Counted from the first letter of the stretch, positions 49,543 through 59,921 are shown. The stretch: 64,000 bases of DNA from Roseateles sp049532965 (GCF_049532965.1 NZ_CP186694.1:124001-188000); one strand, 5' to 3'. Notes: generated by a model from the sequence alone, not told the origin. Program-made: numbers and translations.

Positions 49543-50481
49543 ATGCCGTCCTTCGCTTCGCGATGCCGCACGCCGCGCGGGGCGCGGCGCTCGCTCGCGG
49601 TCGCGGTCGCGGTCGCGTTCGTGCTGGGCCTGGCCGCCGTCACGCCGGCGCTGCCGCAGGGCGCATCGTCGCCCGCCGGCGTGATCCCGTGCGACAAGCC
49701 GGTCTACCTCACCTTCGATACCGGCCACATGGGCGTGGCCCCGTTGATCGCGGACACGCTCCGGCGCTTCGACGCCAAGGCAACCTTCTTCCTGGCGCAG
49801 GAGCCGACGATGGACGGCGGCCAGACGCTCGACGACAAATGGGCGCCCTGGTGGAAGCAGCTCGCCGCGCAGGGGCACGACTTCGGTTCGCACACCTGGT
49901 TCCACGACGCCTGGTCGGTGGACCTGCCCGACGGGAAGTTCCGCTTCCGGCGCGCCGCCGGCGAACAGGTGCCGCAGACCGTGGTGCTGAGCGCCGCCGA
50001 GTACTGCGAGGAGCTCCGGCGCCCGGCGCGCCGATTCCTCGAGATGACGGGCCGGCCGATGTCGATGATCTTCCGTGCACCTGCCGGGCGTACGTCGCCA
50101 GCGCTGCTCGCCGCCGCGCAGGCCTGCGGTTTCCGGCATGTCGGCTGGAGCGCGTCAGGCTTCCTCGGCGACGAATTGCCGAGCGACAAGTACCCGAACC
50201 AGGCGCTGCTCGACCAGGCACTGCGCCGAGTCAAGCCGGGCGACATCCTGATGGCTCACCTGGGCATCTGGTCGCGGCAGGATCCGTGGGCCCCGGCGGT
50301 GCTGGAGCCGCTGCTGCAGGGACTGAAATCCCGTGGCCTGTGCTTCGCGCCGTTGCGCGATCATCCGGACTACGCCGCGTGGATGCGCAAGCCGATGGAG
50401 GCGCCGGCGTCGAAGCCGGCCGCGTCCGGCAGCGCCGGCGCGGCCGCGACCGCAGGCCCGAAGGACGCGCTCCGGCGCTGA
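49543..50481 (+). CDS. Polysaccharide deacetylase (NodB homology) family, secreted
   Basis: 312 residues. The export signal (RRSLAVAVAVAFVLGLAAV) is followed by the NodB fold. VYLTFDTGHMG is motif 1 (LTFDDG in most members, so the second Asp is Thr here), GSHTWFHD motif 2 with both zinc histidines, and FRAPAGRTSP motif 3. It should remove N- or O-acetyl groups from an extracellular glycan. Start is ATG 49543, or GTG 49534. The C-terminus is a low-complexity Ala/Pro/Ser tail. The Asp-to-Thr change at motif 1 could alter activity. Confidence 0.83.
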   Translation: MPSFASRCRTPRGARRSLAVAVAVAFVLGLAAVTPALPQGASSPAGVIPCDKPVYLTFDTGHMGVAPLIADTLRRFDAKATFFLAQEPTMDGGQTLDDKWAPWWKQLAAQGHDFGSHTWFHDAWSVDLPDGKFRFRRAAGEQVPQTVVLSAAEYCEELRRPARRFLEMTGRPMSMIFRAPAGRTSPALLAAAQACGFRHVGWSASGFLGDELPSDKYPNQALLDQALRRVKPGDILMAHLGIWSRQDPWAPAVLEPLLQGLKSRGLCFAPLRDHPDYAAWMRKPMEAPASKPAASGSAGAAATAGPKDALRR

Positions 50482-50556
50482 GGGCCGAGGCATGGCGCAT
50501 CGACCCGCGGCGCATCGATTCGTGGCACACCGACTCCTGGAAGGACCGATGGCGTG

Positions 50557-51612
50557 ATGGACTGGTTCACCGATCTCTTTGACCAAGCCCAGCAGGCGCT
50601 GTTCGAAAGCGTCATCCAGCCGATCGTCTTCGGACTGGGCTTCGGCAATCTGCTGGAGGACGCCTTCGATGCGACCGGCTGGCTGCTGGTCGGGCTGATC
50701 CAGATCGTGGTGATGCTGGCGGTGATCGGCTCGCTGCAGCGCTGGCGGCCGGTCGAGACGGTCACCGACCGCCATGCCGTCCGCATCGACATCGTCTACA
50801 CGCTGATCCAGCGGCTGGGCATGTTCCGGCTGGCGATGTTCTTCTCGCTGGATCCGGTGGTGGACGGCCTGGTCGCCGAGTTGCGCATGCGCGGCATCCC
50901 GACCTTCCAGCTCGATGCGCTGTGGCCCGGCGTGACCGACGTCGCCTGGGTCAGCTTCGTCATGTACCTGCTGGTCTTCGACCTGCTGATGTACTGGCTG
51001 CATCGGGCGCAGCACGCCTGGCACTGGTGGTGGGCGCTGCATTCGCTGCATCACAGCCAGCGCCAGATGACGATGTGGAGCGACAGCCGCAACCACCTGC
51101 TCGACGATGCGCTCATCGATGGCGCGGTCGCGTTGACGGCGGTGCTGATCGGCGTCGAGCCGGGCCAGTTCGTCGCGCTGGTGGCGATCTCGCAACTGCT
51201 CGAGAACCTGCAGCACGCCAACCTCCGGCTGAGCTTCGGTGCCGTCGGCGAGCGCCTGCTGGTGAGCCCGCGCTTTCACCGCCTGCACCACTCGATCGGC
51301 ATCGGCCATGAAGGCTTCGGACGGGGCACGCTGGGCGGGCACAACTTCGCCGTGATGTTCCCGATCTGGGACGTGCTGTTCCGCACCGCCAACTTCGAGG
51401 ACCGCTGGGACCCGACCGGCGTCCGCGACCAGTTGCCCGAGGAAGGCGGCCGCGACTACGGCCGGGGCTACTGGGCGCAGCAATGGCTGGGGCTGAAGCG
51501 GCTCGCCGGCCGTGACAAGATCGCGGGCGCGCCGGGGGGAGGCTCCTCGCCGACCGGTGGTGCCACCATCGACATTGCCGGCAGCGCGCCGGCCGGAGGG
51601 AACCAGGGATGA
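50557..51612 (+). CDS. Sterol desaturase/fatty-acid hydroxylase family membrane protein
   Basis: 351 residues. Several hydrophobic segments (about 40-60, 125-150, 190-215) surround the di-iron histidine clusters HRAQH, HSLHH and HRLHH, the signature of this superfamily. It likely hydroxylates or desaturates a membrane lipid at the inner membrane. ATG 50557 has AAGGA about 11 bases upstream. Its stop overlaps the next ATG as ATGA, so it is coupled with the EI24-family gene. Confidence 0.86.
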   Translation: MDWFTDLFDQAQQALFESVIQPIVFGLGFGNLLEDAFDATGWLLVGLIQIVVMLAVIGSLQRWRPVETVTDRHAVRIDIVYTLIQRLGMFRLAMFFSLDPVVDGLVAELRMRGIPTFQLDALWPGVTDVAWVSFVMYLLVFDLLMYWLHRAQHAWHWWWALHSLHHSQRQMTMWSDSRNHLLDDALIDGAVALTAVLIGVEPGQFVALVAISQLLENLQHANLRLSFGAVGERLLVSPRFHRLHHSIGIGHEGFGRGTLGGHNFAVMFPIWDVLFRTANFEDRWDPTGVRDQLPEEGGRDYGRGYWAQQWLGLKRLAGRDKIAGAPGGGSSPTGGATIDIAGSAPAGGNQG

Positions 51613-52550
51613 TCAAGCCGATGAGTCGCGTCGCCGACGCGTTCTGGCGTGCGGCCGCGTACTGCCTGCATCCGCGCGTGATCGGCCTGTCGCTGCTGCC
51701 GCTGATCGTCTCGGCGGCGCTGGCGTTCGGGCTCGGTTATTTCTTCTGGGAAGCGGCTGTCGCCGGCGTGCGCGCGACGCTCGAGTCCTGGAGCCTCGTC
51801 GACGGGCTGCTGAAGTGGCTGGACAGCCTCGGCGCGGCGTCGTTCCGCACCGTGCTCGCGCCCATCATCGTGCTGGCGATGGCGGTGCCCGCGCTGGTCG
51901 TGCTGAGCCTGCTGCTCGTGGCGCTGCTGATGACGCCGTCGATGGTCGACCTCGTCGCGCAGCGGCGCTTCGCGGGGCTGGAGCGCAAGCGCGGCGCCGG
52001 CTTCGTCGCGAGCCTGAGCTGGTCGCTGGGCCACACGCTGCTGTGCCTCGTGCTGCTGGTCGCGTCGCTGCCGTTCTGGCTGATCCCGCCGCTGGCGCTG
52101 ATCCTGCCGCCGCTGATCTGGGGCTGGCTGGGTTATCGCGTCTTCACCTTCGACGTGCTGGCCGAGCACGCGTCCGCGCCGGAGCGCCGCCGTCTGCTCG
52201 GCGAGCACCGGCTGCCGCTGCTGCTGCTCGGTCTGGCGACGGGCTACCTCGGCGCCGCGCCGGCGGCCATCTGGGCCATGGGTGTGCTGACCATTGCCTT
52301 CGCACCGGTGCTGATCCTCGTGTCCGTGTGGCTCTACACGCTGGTCTTCGCGTTCAGCTCGCTGTGGTTCGCGCATTACGCGCTCGCCGCGCTGCAGGAC
52401 ATGCGCCGTTCGGACACCGTGGCGGAGCGCGCGCCCGATCCGGTGATGGACGCGCTGCCCGCCAACTACGCGACCGCGCCGCCGCTCGATGCCGACGATC
52501 CGGCGCCGGGGCCGTCCCCCGCGATCGAGAACAAGCCGTCGCCACTCTGA
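51609..52550 (+). CDS. EI24 (CysZ-like) domain membrane protein
   Basis: 313 residues with about five to six strongly hydrophobic segments (IGLSLLPLIVSAALAFGLGY, VLAPIIVLAMAVPALVVLSL, and PFWLIPPLALILPPLIWGWL among them) matching the EI24/CysZ family. The QRRFAGLERKRG loop and GWLGYRVFTFDVLAEHA are also typical. CysZ is a sulfate permease, but many EI24 proteins have no known substrate. Its ATG lies in the stop codon of the upstream gene. Confidence 0.8.
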   Translation: MIKPMSRVADAFWRAAAYCLHPRVIGLSLLPLIVSAALAFGLGYFFWEAAVAGVRATLESWSLVDGLLKWLDSLGAASFRTVLAPIIVLAMAVPALVVLSLLLVALLMTPSMVDLVAQRRFAGLERKRGAGFVASLSWSLGHTLLCLVLLVASLPFWLIPPLALILPPLIWGWLGYRVFTFDVLAEHASAPERRRLLGEHRLPLLLLGLATGYLGAAPAAIWAMGVLTIAFAPVLILVSVWLYTLVFAFSSLWFAHYALAALQDMRRSDTVAERAPDPVMDALPANYATAPPLDADDPAPGPSPAIENKPSPL

Positions 52551-52585
52551 GCGGCCGGTCCATCCCTGCAGCCTTGGGACTTCGC

Positions 52586-53383
52586 ATGAACATCGGCCTC
52601 TTCATCATTGGCGACGAGATCCTGTCCGGGAAACGCCAGGACAAGCACCTGAGCAAGGTGATCGAGCTGCTGGGCGCGCGCGGCCTGTCGCTGGCCTGGG
52701 CAAAGTACCTCGGCGACGACCGCGATCACCTGATCCGCGAGTTCAAGGCCGCCTTCGACAGTGGTGAGCTGTTCTTCAGCTGCGGCGGCATCGGCGCGAC
52801 GCCGGACGACCACACGCGGCAGGCGGCGGCCGCGGCGCTGGGCCGGCCGCTCGAGCTCCACCCCGAAGCGGCCGAGCTGATCTGGGAGCGGATCCAGCAG
52901 ATGGCCGCGGAGCAGGGCACGACACCCGAGCGCGATCATCCCGACACCCACCGGCGCATGGAGATGGGCGTGTTCCCGCAGGGGGCCACCATCATTCCCA
53001 ATCCGTTCAACAAGATTCCCGGCTTCTCGGTCGGCGGCCGGGCCCATTTCGTCCCCGGCTTCCCGGTGATGGCCCATCCGATGATCGAGTGGGTGCTGGA
53101 CCACTGCCATGCCGACCTGCACCGGGCGGTCGGGACGCGGGAGCGCTCGCTGATCGTGCAGGGCGCGATGGAAGCCAGCCTCACGCCGCTGATGGAGCGC
53201 ATCGAGGCCGACTTCCCCGGCATCAAGGTCTTCTCGCTGCCCAGCGTCGACCATCCGCAATGGGGCCGGCACATCGAGCTCGGCGTCAAGGGCGATGCCG
53301 CGGCCATGGACGAGGCCTACGCGGCGCTGCGTGCGGGAGTTGTCCAATTTGGTGCCACCGTCAGCACTGAATTGGTGCGATGA
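52586..53383 (+). CDS. Molybdopterin-binding (MoCF/CinA-like) domain protein
   Basis: 265 residues. The N-terminus MNIGLFIIGDEILSGKRQDK and the later FFSCGGIGATPDDHTRQA are the MoaB/CinA-N fold motifs. The rest (PFNKIPGFSVGGRAHFVPGF, HPMIEWVL) resembles the CinA competence-damage N-terminal region without the C-terminal amidase domain. Function is not established; pyrophosphatase-like activity is possible. The 3' end of the gene overlaps one NtrC-like site of the downstream glnA promoter. Confidence 0.85.
   Translation: MNIGLFIIGDEILSGKRQDKHLSKVIELLGARGLSLAWAKYLGDDRDHLIREFKAAFDSGELFFSCGGIGATPDDHTRQAAAAALGRPLELHPEAAELIWERIQQMAAEQGTTPERDHPDTHRRMEMGVFPQGATIIPNPFNKIPGFSVGGRAHFVPGFPVMAHPMIEWVLDHCHADLHRAVGTRERSLIVQGAMEASLTPLMERIEADFPGIKVFSLPSVDHPQWGRHIELGVKGDAAAMDEAYAALRAGVVQFGATVSTELVR
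53364..53378 (+). promoter_or_regulatory. NtrC-binding site (distal) for glnA
   Basis: GCACTGAATTGGTGC fits the NtrC dyad GCACY-N5-GGTGC. It lies about 205 bases upstream of the start point predicted from the sigma-54 promoter, inside the last codons of the preceding gene, a common distance for enhancer sites. Confidence 0.65.
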
Positions 53384-53510
53384 TGCGCCGGTTCGGGGCG
53401 TAACTCCGAACGGCGTGACGAATGGTGCGGTGGCGGTCTCCTCTGGGTCGCCGAGGCGAGACCGGGCTGCCCTGCGGTGGCGCGTTGGGCATCAAGGGCT
53501 TGCGTGACAT

Positions 53511-53525
53511 GCACCGGTCTGGCGC
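53511..53525 (+). promoter_or_regulatory. NtrC-binding site (proximal, imperfect) for glnA
   Basis: GCACCGGTCTGGCGC matches GCACC-N5-GGTGC at nine of ten positions. It is centred about 60 bases upstream of the predicted transcription start, suggesting a lower-affinity or governor site. Confidence 0.45.
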
Positions 53526-53550
53526 CTGCGCCTCGCCCATCCGGCACTTG

Positions 53551-53567
53551 TTGGCATGCAAACTGCT
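53551..53567 (+). promoter_or_regulatory. Sigma-54 promoter of glnA
   Basis: TTGGCATGCAAACTGCT fits TTGGCAC-N5-TTGCW, with the invariant GG and GC separated by the required 10 bases. Transcription should start near 53578, giving a leader of about 56 bases before the glnA ATG. Two NtrC-like sites upstream and ntrBC downstream support RpoN/NtrC control. Confidence 0.75.
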
Positions 53568-53633
53568 AAATCGTCCGCGCTGGGCCGAACCCCACGACTC
53601 TTTCTTTCTCATCCAGCCCCCTAGGAGTGATTG

Positions 53634-55052
53634 ATGGCCACCAAGACCGTCGCCGATGTGATGAACATGGTGAAGGAGCATGAAGTCAAGTTCGTCGACT
53701 TCCGCTTCACCGACACCCGCGGCAAAGAACAGCACGTGTCCGTGCCCGTGTCCGCCTTCGACGAAGACAAGTTCACGTCGGGCCATGCCTTCGACGGTTC
53801 CTCGATCGCCGGCTGGAAGGGCATCGAGGCCTCCGACATGCTGCTGGTGCCGGACCCCGACACCGCCAACATCGACCCGTTCTTCGAAGAGCCGACGCTG
53901 ATCCTGACCTGCGACGTCATCGATCCGACCGACGGCCAGGCCTATGAGCGCGATCCGCGCTCGCTGGCGCGCCGCGCCGAGGCCTACCTGAAGGCGTCCG
54001 GCCTGGGCGACACCGCCTACTTCGGTCCGGAGCCCGAGTTCTTCATCTTCGACAGCGTGCGCTGGAACGTCGACATGTCCGGCTCGTTCGTGAAGATCGA
54101 ATCGGAAGAGGCGGCCTGGAACACCGGCAAGGACTACGAGCACGGCAACAGCGGCTACCGTCCCACCGTCAAGGGCGGCTACTTCCCGGTGCCCCCGGTC
54201 GACAGCGGCCAGGACATGCGCTCGGAGATGTGCCTGATCCTGGAGCAGATGGGCATTCCCGTCGAAGTCCACCACCACGAGGTCGCCAACGCCGGCCAGA
54301 TGGAAATCGGCACCAAGTTCAGCTCGCTGGTCCAGCGCGCCGACTGGCTGCAGCTGCAGAAGTACATCATCCAGAACGTCGCGCACGCCTACGGCAAGAC
54401 CGCCACGTTCATGCCGAAGCCGATCGTTGGCGACAACGGCTCGGGCATGCACGTGCACCAGTCGGTCTGGAAGGACGGCAAGAACCTGTTCGCCGGCGAC
54501 GGCTACGCAGGCCTGAGCGACTTCGCGCTGCACTACATCGGCGGCATCATCAAGCACGCTCGCGCGCTGAACGCCATCACCAACCCCGGCACCAACTCGT
54601 ACAAGCGCCTGGTGCCCGGCTTCGAAGCCCCGGTGAAGCTGGCCTATTCGGCCAAGAACCGCTCGGCCTCGATCCGCATCCCGTATGTGGCGAACCCGAA
54701 GGGCCGCCGCATCGAGGCGCGCTTCCCGGATCCCACGGCCAACCCGTACCTGGCTTTCGCCGCGCTGCTGATGGCGGGCCTGGACGGCGTCGAGAACAAG
54801 ATCCATCCGGGCGAGGCCGCGACGAAGGACCTGTACCACCTGCCGCCGGAAGAAGACGCGAAGATCCCGACCGTCTGCCACAGCCTGGACCAGGCGCTGG
54901 AATACCTGGACAAGGACCGCGCGTTCCTGACCAAGGGCGGCGTGTTCACCGACAAGTTCATCGATGCCTACATCGACCTGAAGATGCAGGAAGTGCAGCG
55001 CTTCCGCATGACCACGCACCCGGTCGAGTTCGACATGTACTACGCGCTGTGA
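53634..55052 (+). CDS. glnA: Type I glutamine synthetase
   Basis: 472 residues, the standard length of GSI-beta. It makes glutamine from glutamate, ammonia and ATP in the cytoplasm as a dodecamer. Visible motifs are FDGSSIAGWKGIEASDM, EPEFFIFDSVRW, NAGQMEIGTKF, KPIVGDNGSGMHVHQS, NPGTNSYKRLVPGFEAP and NRSASIRIPY. Tyr401 in KDLYHLPPEE is the adenylylation site, so activity is probably controlled by GlnE. ATG 53634 has AGGAG 6 bases upstream. It leads the glnA/DUF4124/ntrB/ntrC cluster with its own terminator. Confidence 0.98.
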   Translation: MATKTVADVMNMVKEHEVKFVDFRFTDTRGKEQHVSVPVSAFDEDKFTSGHAFDGSSIAGWKGIEASDMLLVPDPDTANIDPFFEEPTLILTCDVIDPTDGQAYERDPRSLARRAEAYLKASGLGDTAYFGPEPEFFIFDSVRWNVDMSGSFVKIESEEAAWNTGKDYEHGNSGYRPTVKGGYFPVPPVDSGQDMRSEMCLILEQMGIPVEVHHHEVANAGQMEIGTKFSSLVQRADWLQLQKYIIQNVAHAYGKTATFMPKPIVGDNGSGMHVHQSVWKDGKNLFAGDGYAGLSDFALHYIGGIIKHARALNAITNPGTNSYKRLVPGFEAPVKLAYSAKNRSASIRIPYVANPKGRRIEARFPDPTANPYLAFAALLMAGLDGVENKIHPGEAATKDLYHLPPEEDAKIPTVCHSLDQALEYLDKDRAFLTKGGVFTDKFIDAYIDLKMQEVQRFRMTTHPVEFDMYYAL

Positions 55053-55119
55053 TCGCAAGCGCGGAGAGCGCCATGACCGCTTCGGCACGGCCCGCTCCGC
55101 ACGCTTGCCACCGCGCAGG

Positions 55120-55149
55120 GGGACGGCTTCGGCCGTCCCTTTCTCTTTT
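55120..55149 (+). terminator. Rho-independent terminator of glnA
   Basis: GGGACGGC and GCCGTCCC form a perfect 8-bp stem with the stable TTCG loop, followed by TTTCTCTTTT. It separates glnA from the downstream regulatory genes, whose transcripts then depend on read-through or their own promoter. Confidence 0.93.
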
Positions 55150-55289
55150 CCGGATCTCGTTGCGTTCCGTGTCGTCCCTTCCACACCGGTACACCTGGCA
55201 ACAGCGCGCGGTCGCGCTGGCACGCCCGCGCCGGACCGATTGCGTCACAATGCCTCACGACTCTGGTCAGTTAGAAGCAGGGAATGCAG

Positions 55290-55814
55290 ATGACGCTGCA
55301 GATCACACGGGTGGGACGTTGGTGGGGAGCCGCGGCGCTGATGGCGCTTGCGGGCACGGGAGCCATGCCGGCATCGGCGCAGGGGGTGGTGTATCGCTGT
55401 CCCGGTCCGCCGGTGCTGTACACCGACGCGTTGTCGCCCAAGGAGGCGGCCGAGAAGGGGTGCCGCAGCATCGAGGGCACGCCGATCTCGGTGATCGCGC
55501 CGGTCAAGCCGCGTGCGCCGGCAGTGTCGGCGTCGGGGACGCAAGGTGATCTCCGGGTCGATGCCAAGGACCAGCGCGTCCGCGACGACGACCGCCGCCG
55601 CATCCTCGAGCAGGAACTGCGCGAGGCGGAAGACAAGCTCGCCAAGCTCCAGCAGGAGTACAACAACGGCCAGCCCGAGCGCCGTGGCGACGAGCGCAAC
55701 TATCAGAAGTACCTGGACCGCACGACCGAGCTCAAGGCCTCGGTGTCGCGTCAGGAGGCCGACGTCCAGGCCATCAAGCGCGAGCTGTCCAAGCTGGCGC
55801 CGCCCAACCGCTGA
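55290..55814 (+). CDS. Periplasmic DUF4124-like protein between glnA and ntrB
   Basis: 174 residues. A signal peptide (GAAALMALAGTGAMPASAQG) precedes a short DUF4124-type N-terminal segment (VVYRCPGPPVLYTDALSPKE, with Cys pair) and a charged coiled-coil C-terminus (RRRILEQELREAEDKLAKLQ). Burkholderiales often have such a gene at this position. ATG 55290 is preferred because AGGGA lies 7 bases upstream; ATG 55284 would overlap it. Function is unknown. Confidence 0.8.
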   Translation: MTLQITRVGRWWGAAALMALAGTGAMPASAQGVVYRCPGPPVLYTDALSPKEAAEKGCRSIEGTPISVIAPVKPRAPAVSASGTQGDLRVDAKDQRVRDDDRRRILEQELREAEDKLAKLQQEYNNGQPERRGDERNYQKYLDRTTELKASVSRQEADVQAIKRELSKLAPPNR

Positions 55815-55871
55815 GGGCCTGCGGGCCGGGGGCCGGGCGTCGCGCGCCGTGGACGGCGGGAGCGACCCCCG

Positions 55872-56966
55872 ATGAATCCCAAACCCGTGGCCTCGGACGC
55901 CCTGTACCAGTGTTTCGACCTGCTCGCGACGCTGGTCGCGGTGGTGCGTCCGGACGGCACCTGCGAGTTCGCCAACACCGCGGTGGAGACGCTGTTCAAC
56001 CTGCCGCGCCGCGCGGTGCAGGGCAGCAACCTGCTCGAGTGGTTCACCGACACCGGCCGGCTGGTGGAGGCGCTGGAGGAAGTCAGCCGCAACGCCTTCT
56101 CGAGCTCGCGCTTCGACGCGACGATCCGCCGCGGGCCGCGCACGCATGACGACCTGCTGCCGGTGCATGTGATCGTGAGCCAGACCGACGATCCGCAGCG
56201 GCTGGTGATCGAGCTGATCGAGAACGCGCAGCAGACGCGCCAGGACCGCGAGGAGCGCAACCTCGACCAGGTCACGGCGACCAAGGAGCTGACGCGCAAC
56301 CTGGCCCACGAGATCAAGAACCCGCTGGGCGGCATCCGGGGCGCGGCGCAACTGCTGGCGCTGGAGCTGCAGCCGACCGACCTGTGGGCGGAGCTCGAGG
56401 AGTACACCGAAGTCATCATCCACGAGGCCGACCGGCTGCAATCGCTGGTGGACCGGTTGCTGGCGCCGCACCGGCGCGCGCAGGTGGTGGGGGACGTCAA
56501 CATCCACGAGATCTGCGAGCGGGTGCGTTCGCTGGTGCTGGCGCAGTATCCGCGCGGCCTGACGCTGCTGCGGGACTACGACATCTCGCTGCCTGACTTC
56601 CGTGGGGACCGCGAGCAGTTGATCCAGGCGGTGCTCAACATCGTCCAGAACGCGGCGCAGGCGCTGCACGAGCGCATGGCGACGGGCGACGCGGTCATTG
56701 CGCTGCGCACGCGGGCCGCGCGGCAGGTGACCATCGGCAAGCAGCGGTGGCGCTTGGCATTGGAATTGCATATCGAAGACAACGGCCCGGGCGTACCCGA
56801 CGAGATCAAGGACCGCATCTTCTTTCCGCTGGTTTCGGGGAGGGATGGGGGCTCTGGTCTCGGGCTGACGCTGGCACAGACGATTGCCCAACAGCACCAG
56901 GGGATGATCGACTGCGACAGCCAGCCGGGCCGGACCGATTTCCGAATCACCCTGCCTTTGCCCTGA
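55872..56966 (+). CDS. ntrB: Nitrogen regulation sensor histidine kinase NtrB
   Basis: 364-residue cytoplasmic kinase. A PAS domain (about 8-120) precedes the H-box with His146 in NLAHEIKNPLGGIRGAAQLL, an N-box (NIVQNAAQALHER) and ATP motifs (EDNGPGVP, GRDGGSGLGLTLAQTI). It phosphorylates NtrC under nitrogen limitation and is inhibited by the PII protein. ATG 55872 follows GGGAG. The ntrC gene starts 42 bases downstream. Confidence 0.97.
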   Translation: MNPKPVASDALYQCFDLLATLVAVVRPDGTCEFANTAVETLFNLPRRAVQGSNLLEWFTDTGRLVEALEEVSRNAFSSSRFDATIRRGPRTHDDLLPVHVIVSQTDDPQRLVIELIENAQQTRQDREERNLDQVTATKELTRNLAHEIKNPLGGIRGAAQLLALELQPTDLWAELEEYTEVIIHEADRLQSLVDRLLAPHRRAQVVGDVNIHEICERVRSLVLAQYPRGLTLLRDYDISLPDFRGDREQLIQAVLNIVQNAAQALHERMATGDAVIALRTRAARQVTIGKQRWRLALELHIEDNGPGVPDEIKDRIFFPLVSGRDGGSGLGLTLAQTIAQQHQGMIDCDSQPGRTDFRITLPLP

Positions 56967-57008
56967 GCCGCGGCCACAAGTCGACAACGGGGGAAAGGGG
57001 AGCCATAG

Positions 57009-58514
<1,506 letters not shown>

Positions 58515-58528
58515 CGAGTTTGCCTTCG

Positions 58529-58548
58529 ACTCGAGCGCCAGCTCGAGT
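58529..58548. terminator. Hairpin between convergent ntrC and RES genes
   Basis: ACTCGAG and CTCGAGT pair around CGCCAG, 15 bases after the ntrC stop and 9 bases before the RES gene stop. Without a U-tract its strength is uncertain. Confidence 0.5.
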
Positions 58549-58556
58549 GAGGCTGT

Positions 58557-59213
58557 TCAATAGAGGGCAATGCCAAGGCTGGACGCCAGGTCGATCAAGG
58601 CGGTGCGCAGCGCGCGGCTGGTGCCGATGCAGGCGTCATCGAGCACCTGGAACGGAGGCTCCGGCAGCCTCTGTTGCACGAGCATCAAACATCGACCGGC
58701 GTCATAGCGCCGAGAGGTGTAGCCGATCGCTGCGGCATCGGCGCATTGACGCAGGGCAGCCTCGGCCCACGCTCGAGTCCAACCCGAATCAGCGGGAGTC
58801 GCATCGATCAAGTCCCCCCGCGTCAGTCCCAGCGCGGGGAGGTCGTGGCTATGGAAGCTGACGTACTGAAGAGGGCCAATCAAACGGAGTCGCGTCAGGC
58901 GGTAGTCGTCCAGCGCCTTGAGTTCGAAGAACGCGGGACGGCCCAGCACGACGTCGTGCAGCACGGACTCCAGAAATGCGCACTCCTGTGTGCTGGCCGC
59001 GTAGTAGGTATGGGCGGGACCTTCAGTCAATTGAATTGGCGCGAATCGCGACGCGCCGAACCCCTGGTTGAACGACAAGGGGCCCAGCCGTTCCACGCCG
59101 CGACGGACGACCGGACGGTAGACGTGGAACCAATGATCGACTTCTTCGTGAGAGAGCGTGCGTACGCGGAAACGCTCCTTTGGTCCTGGCGCCCGGAGGG
59201 CGCCGGGGGTCAT
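58557..59213 (-). CDS. RES-domain toxin
   Basis: 218 residues with the RES fold landmarks: an Arg early in the domain (GASRFAPIQ), the Glu in STQECAFLESVLHD and the Ser in YTSRRYDAGRCLML. RES toxins such as MbcT degrade NAD+ and starve the cell. ATG 59213 overlaps the upstream gene stop as ATGA, fixing the start and marking the pair as an operon in antitoxin-toxin order. Confidence 0.83.
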   Translation of the reverse strand: MTPGALRAPGPKERFRVRTLSHEEVDHWFHVYRPVVRRGVERLGPLSFNQGFGASRFAPIQLTEGPAHTYYAASTQECAFLESVLHDVVLGRPAFFELKALDDYRLTRLRLIGPLQYVSFHSHDLPALGLTRGDLIDATPADSGWTRAWAEAALRQCADAAAIGYTSRRYDAGRCLMLVQQRLPEPPFQVLDDACIGTSRALRTALIDLASSLGIALY

Positions 59214-59839
59214 GCGACGTAGCTCTCCGTCCGCTGACGAATGGCGTCCAGCAAGCGCGCCTCGTCGTCGAGGCATTCCTTCGGGGCCCTTGGCTTGCGC
59301 CGGTGCGCAGGACCGTGCGCCAACCATCCGTTGGGAAAGTGGAACCAGGCGACGAGCACCCATGGATCAGAAACTTCTCCAAAGGCGTCAAGCGCCTTCT
59401 TGATGATCGGCAACGGCTGCATGGCGGAGTCGAATTGATAAGCGGGGAAGAGATCCCGACCGTCGGGCGCTCGAACCGAGAAAACTCGTCCGCGCCGCTT
59501 CCAGTCGGCCACGATCCGCGGATGACCGGCCTGCCGAGACTGGATCTCCGCCGCTGTCAGCCATTCCGTCGTTGCCATGAGCGTATCGATGGTCTTGAGC
59601 CGCTCAAATCGCTCACGTAGCAGTTCCGTCGGCGGCGTAGCAGCTTCGATCAGGAAGGACGCTAGCTTGTCCGAGTCGATGGCCAGCTTCTCGCCCAGGA
59701 CATTGAGCGCCTTGCTCAATGCGTCCCCCACAGAGGCCAGTACCGCAGGCGTGATTGACGCAGGGACCTCGAACAACACCGGCTTGGCGTCCTTGGGCAG
59801 ACGCCCTAGCTTCTCTTCCGCGATCAATGCCAGTTTCAT
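59210..59839 (-). CDS. Antitoxin partner of the RES toxin (MbcA/ParS-Xre-like C-terminus)
   Basis: 209 residues. The N-terminal half is helical and not recognised. The C-terminal half (AEIQSRQAGHPRIVADWKRR, FPAYQFDSAMQPLPIIKKAL, DPWVLVAWFHFPNGWL) matches the toxin-binding region of antitoxins paired with RES proteins. ATG 59839 with GGAG about 9 bases upstream. No classical Xre DNA-binding helix is evident; the AEIQS...RIVADWKRRGRVFSV stretch could be a winged helix. It probably represses its own operon. Confidence 0.75.
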   Translation of the reverse strand: MKLALIAEEKLGRLPKDAKPVLFEVPASITPAVLASVGDALSKALNVLGEKLAIDSDKLASFLIEAATPPTELLRERFERLKTIDTLMATTEWLTAAEIQSRQAGHPRIVADWKRRGRVFSVRAPDGRDLFPAYQFDSAMQPLPIIKKALDAFGEVSDPWVLVAWFHFPNGWLAHGPAHRRKPRAPKECLDDEARLLDAIRQRTESYVA

Positions 59840-59921
59840 GTTGTTCGACTCCGGTTGCCACAATTGCTGCAAAGCAGTTTTAGTGTGGCATACGTGGCGG
59901 AGGTTTGATCGCGAGGCGATG

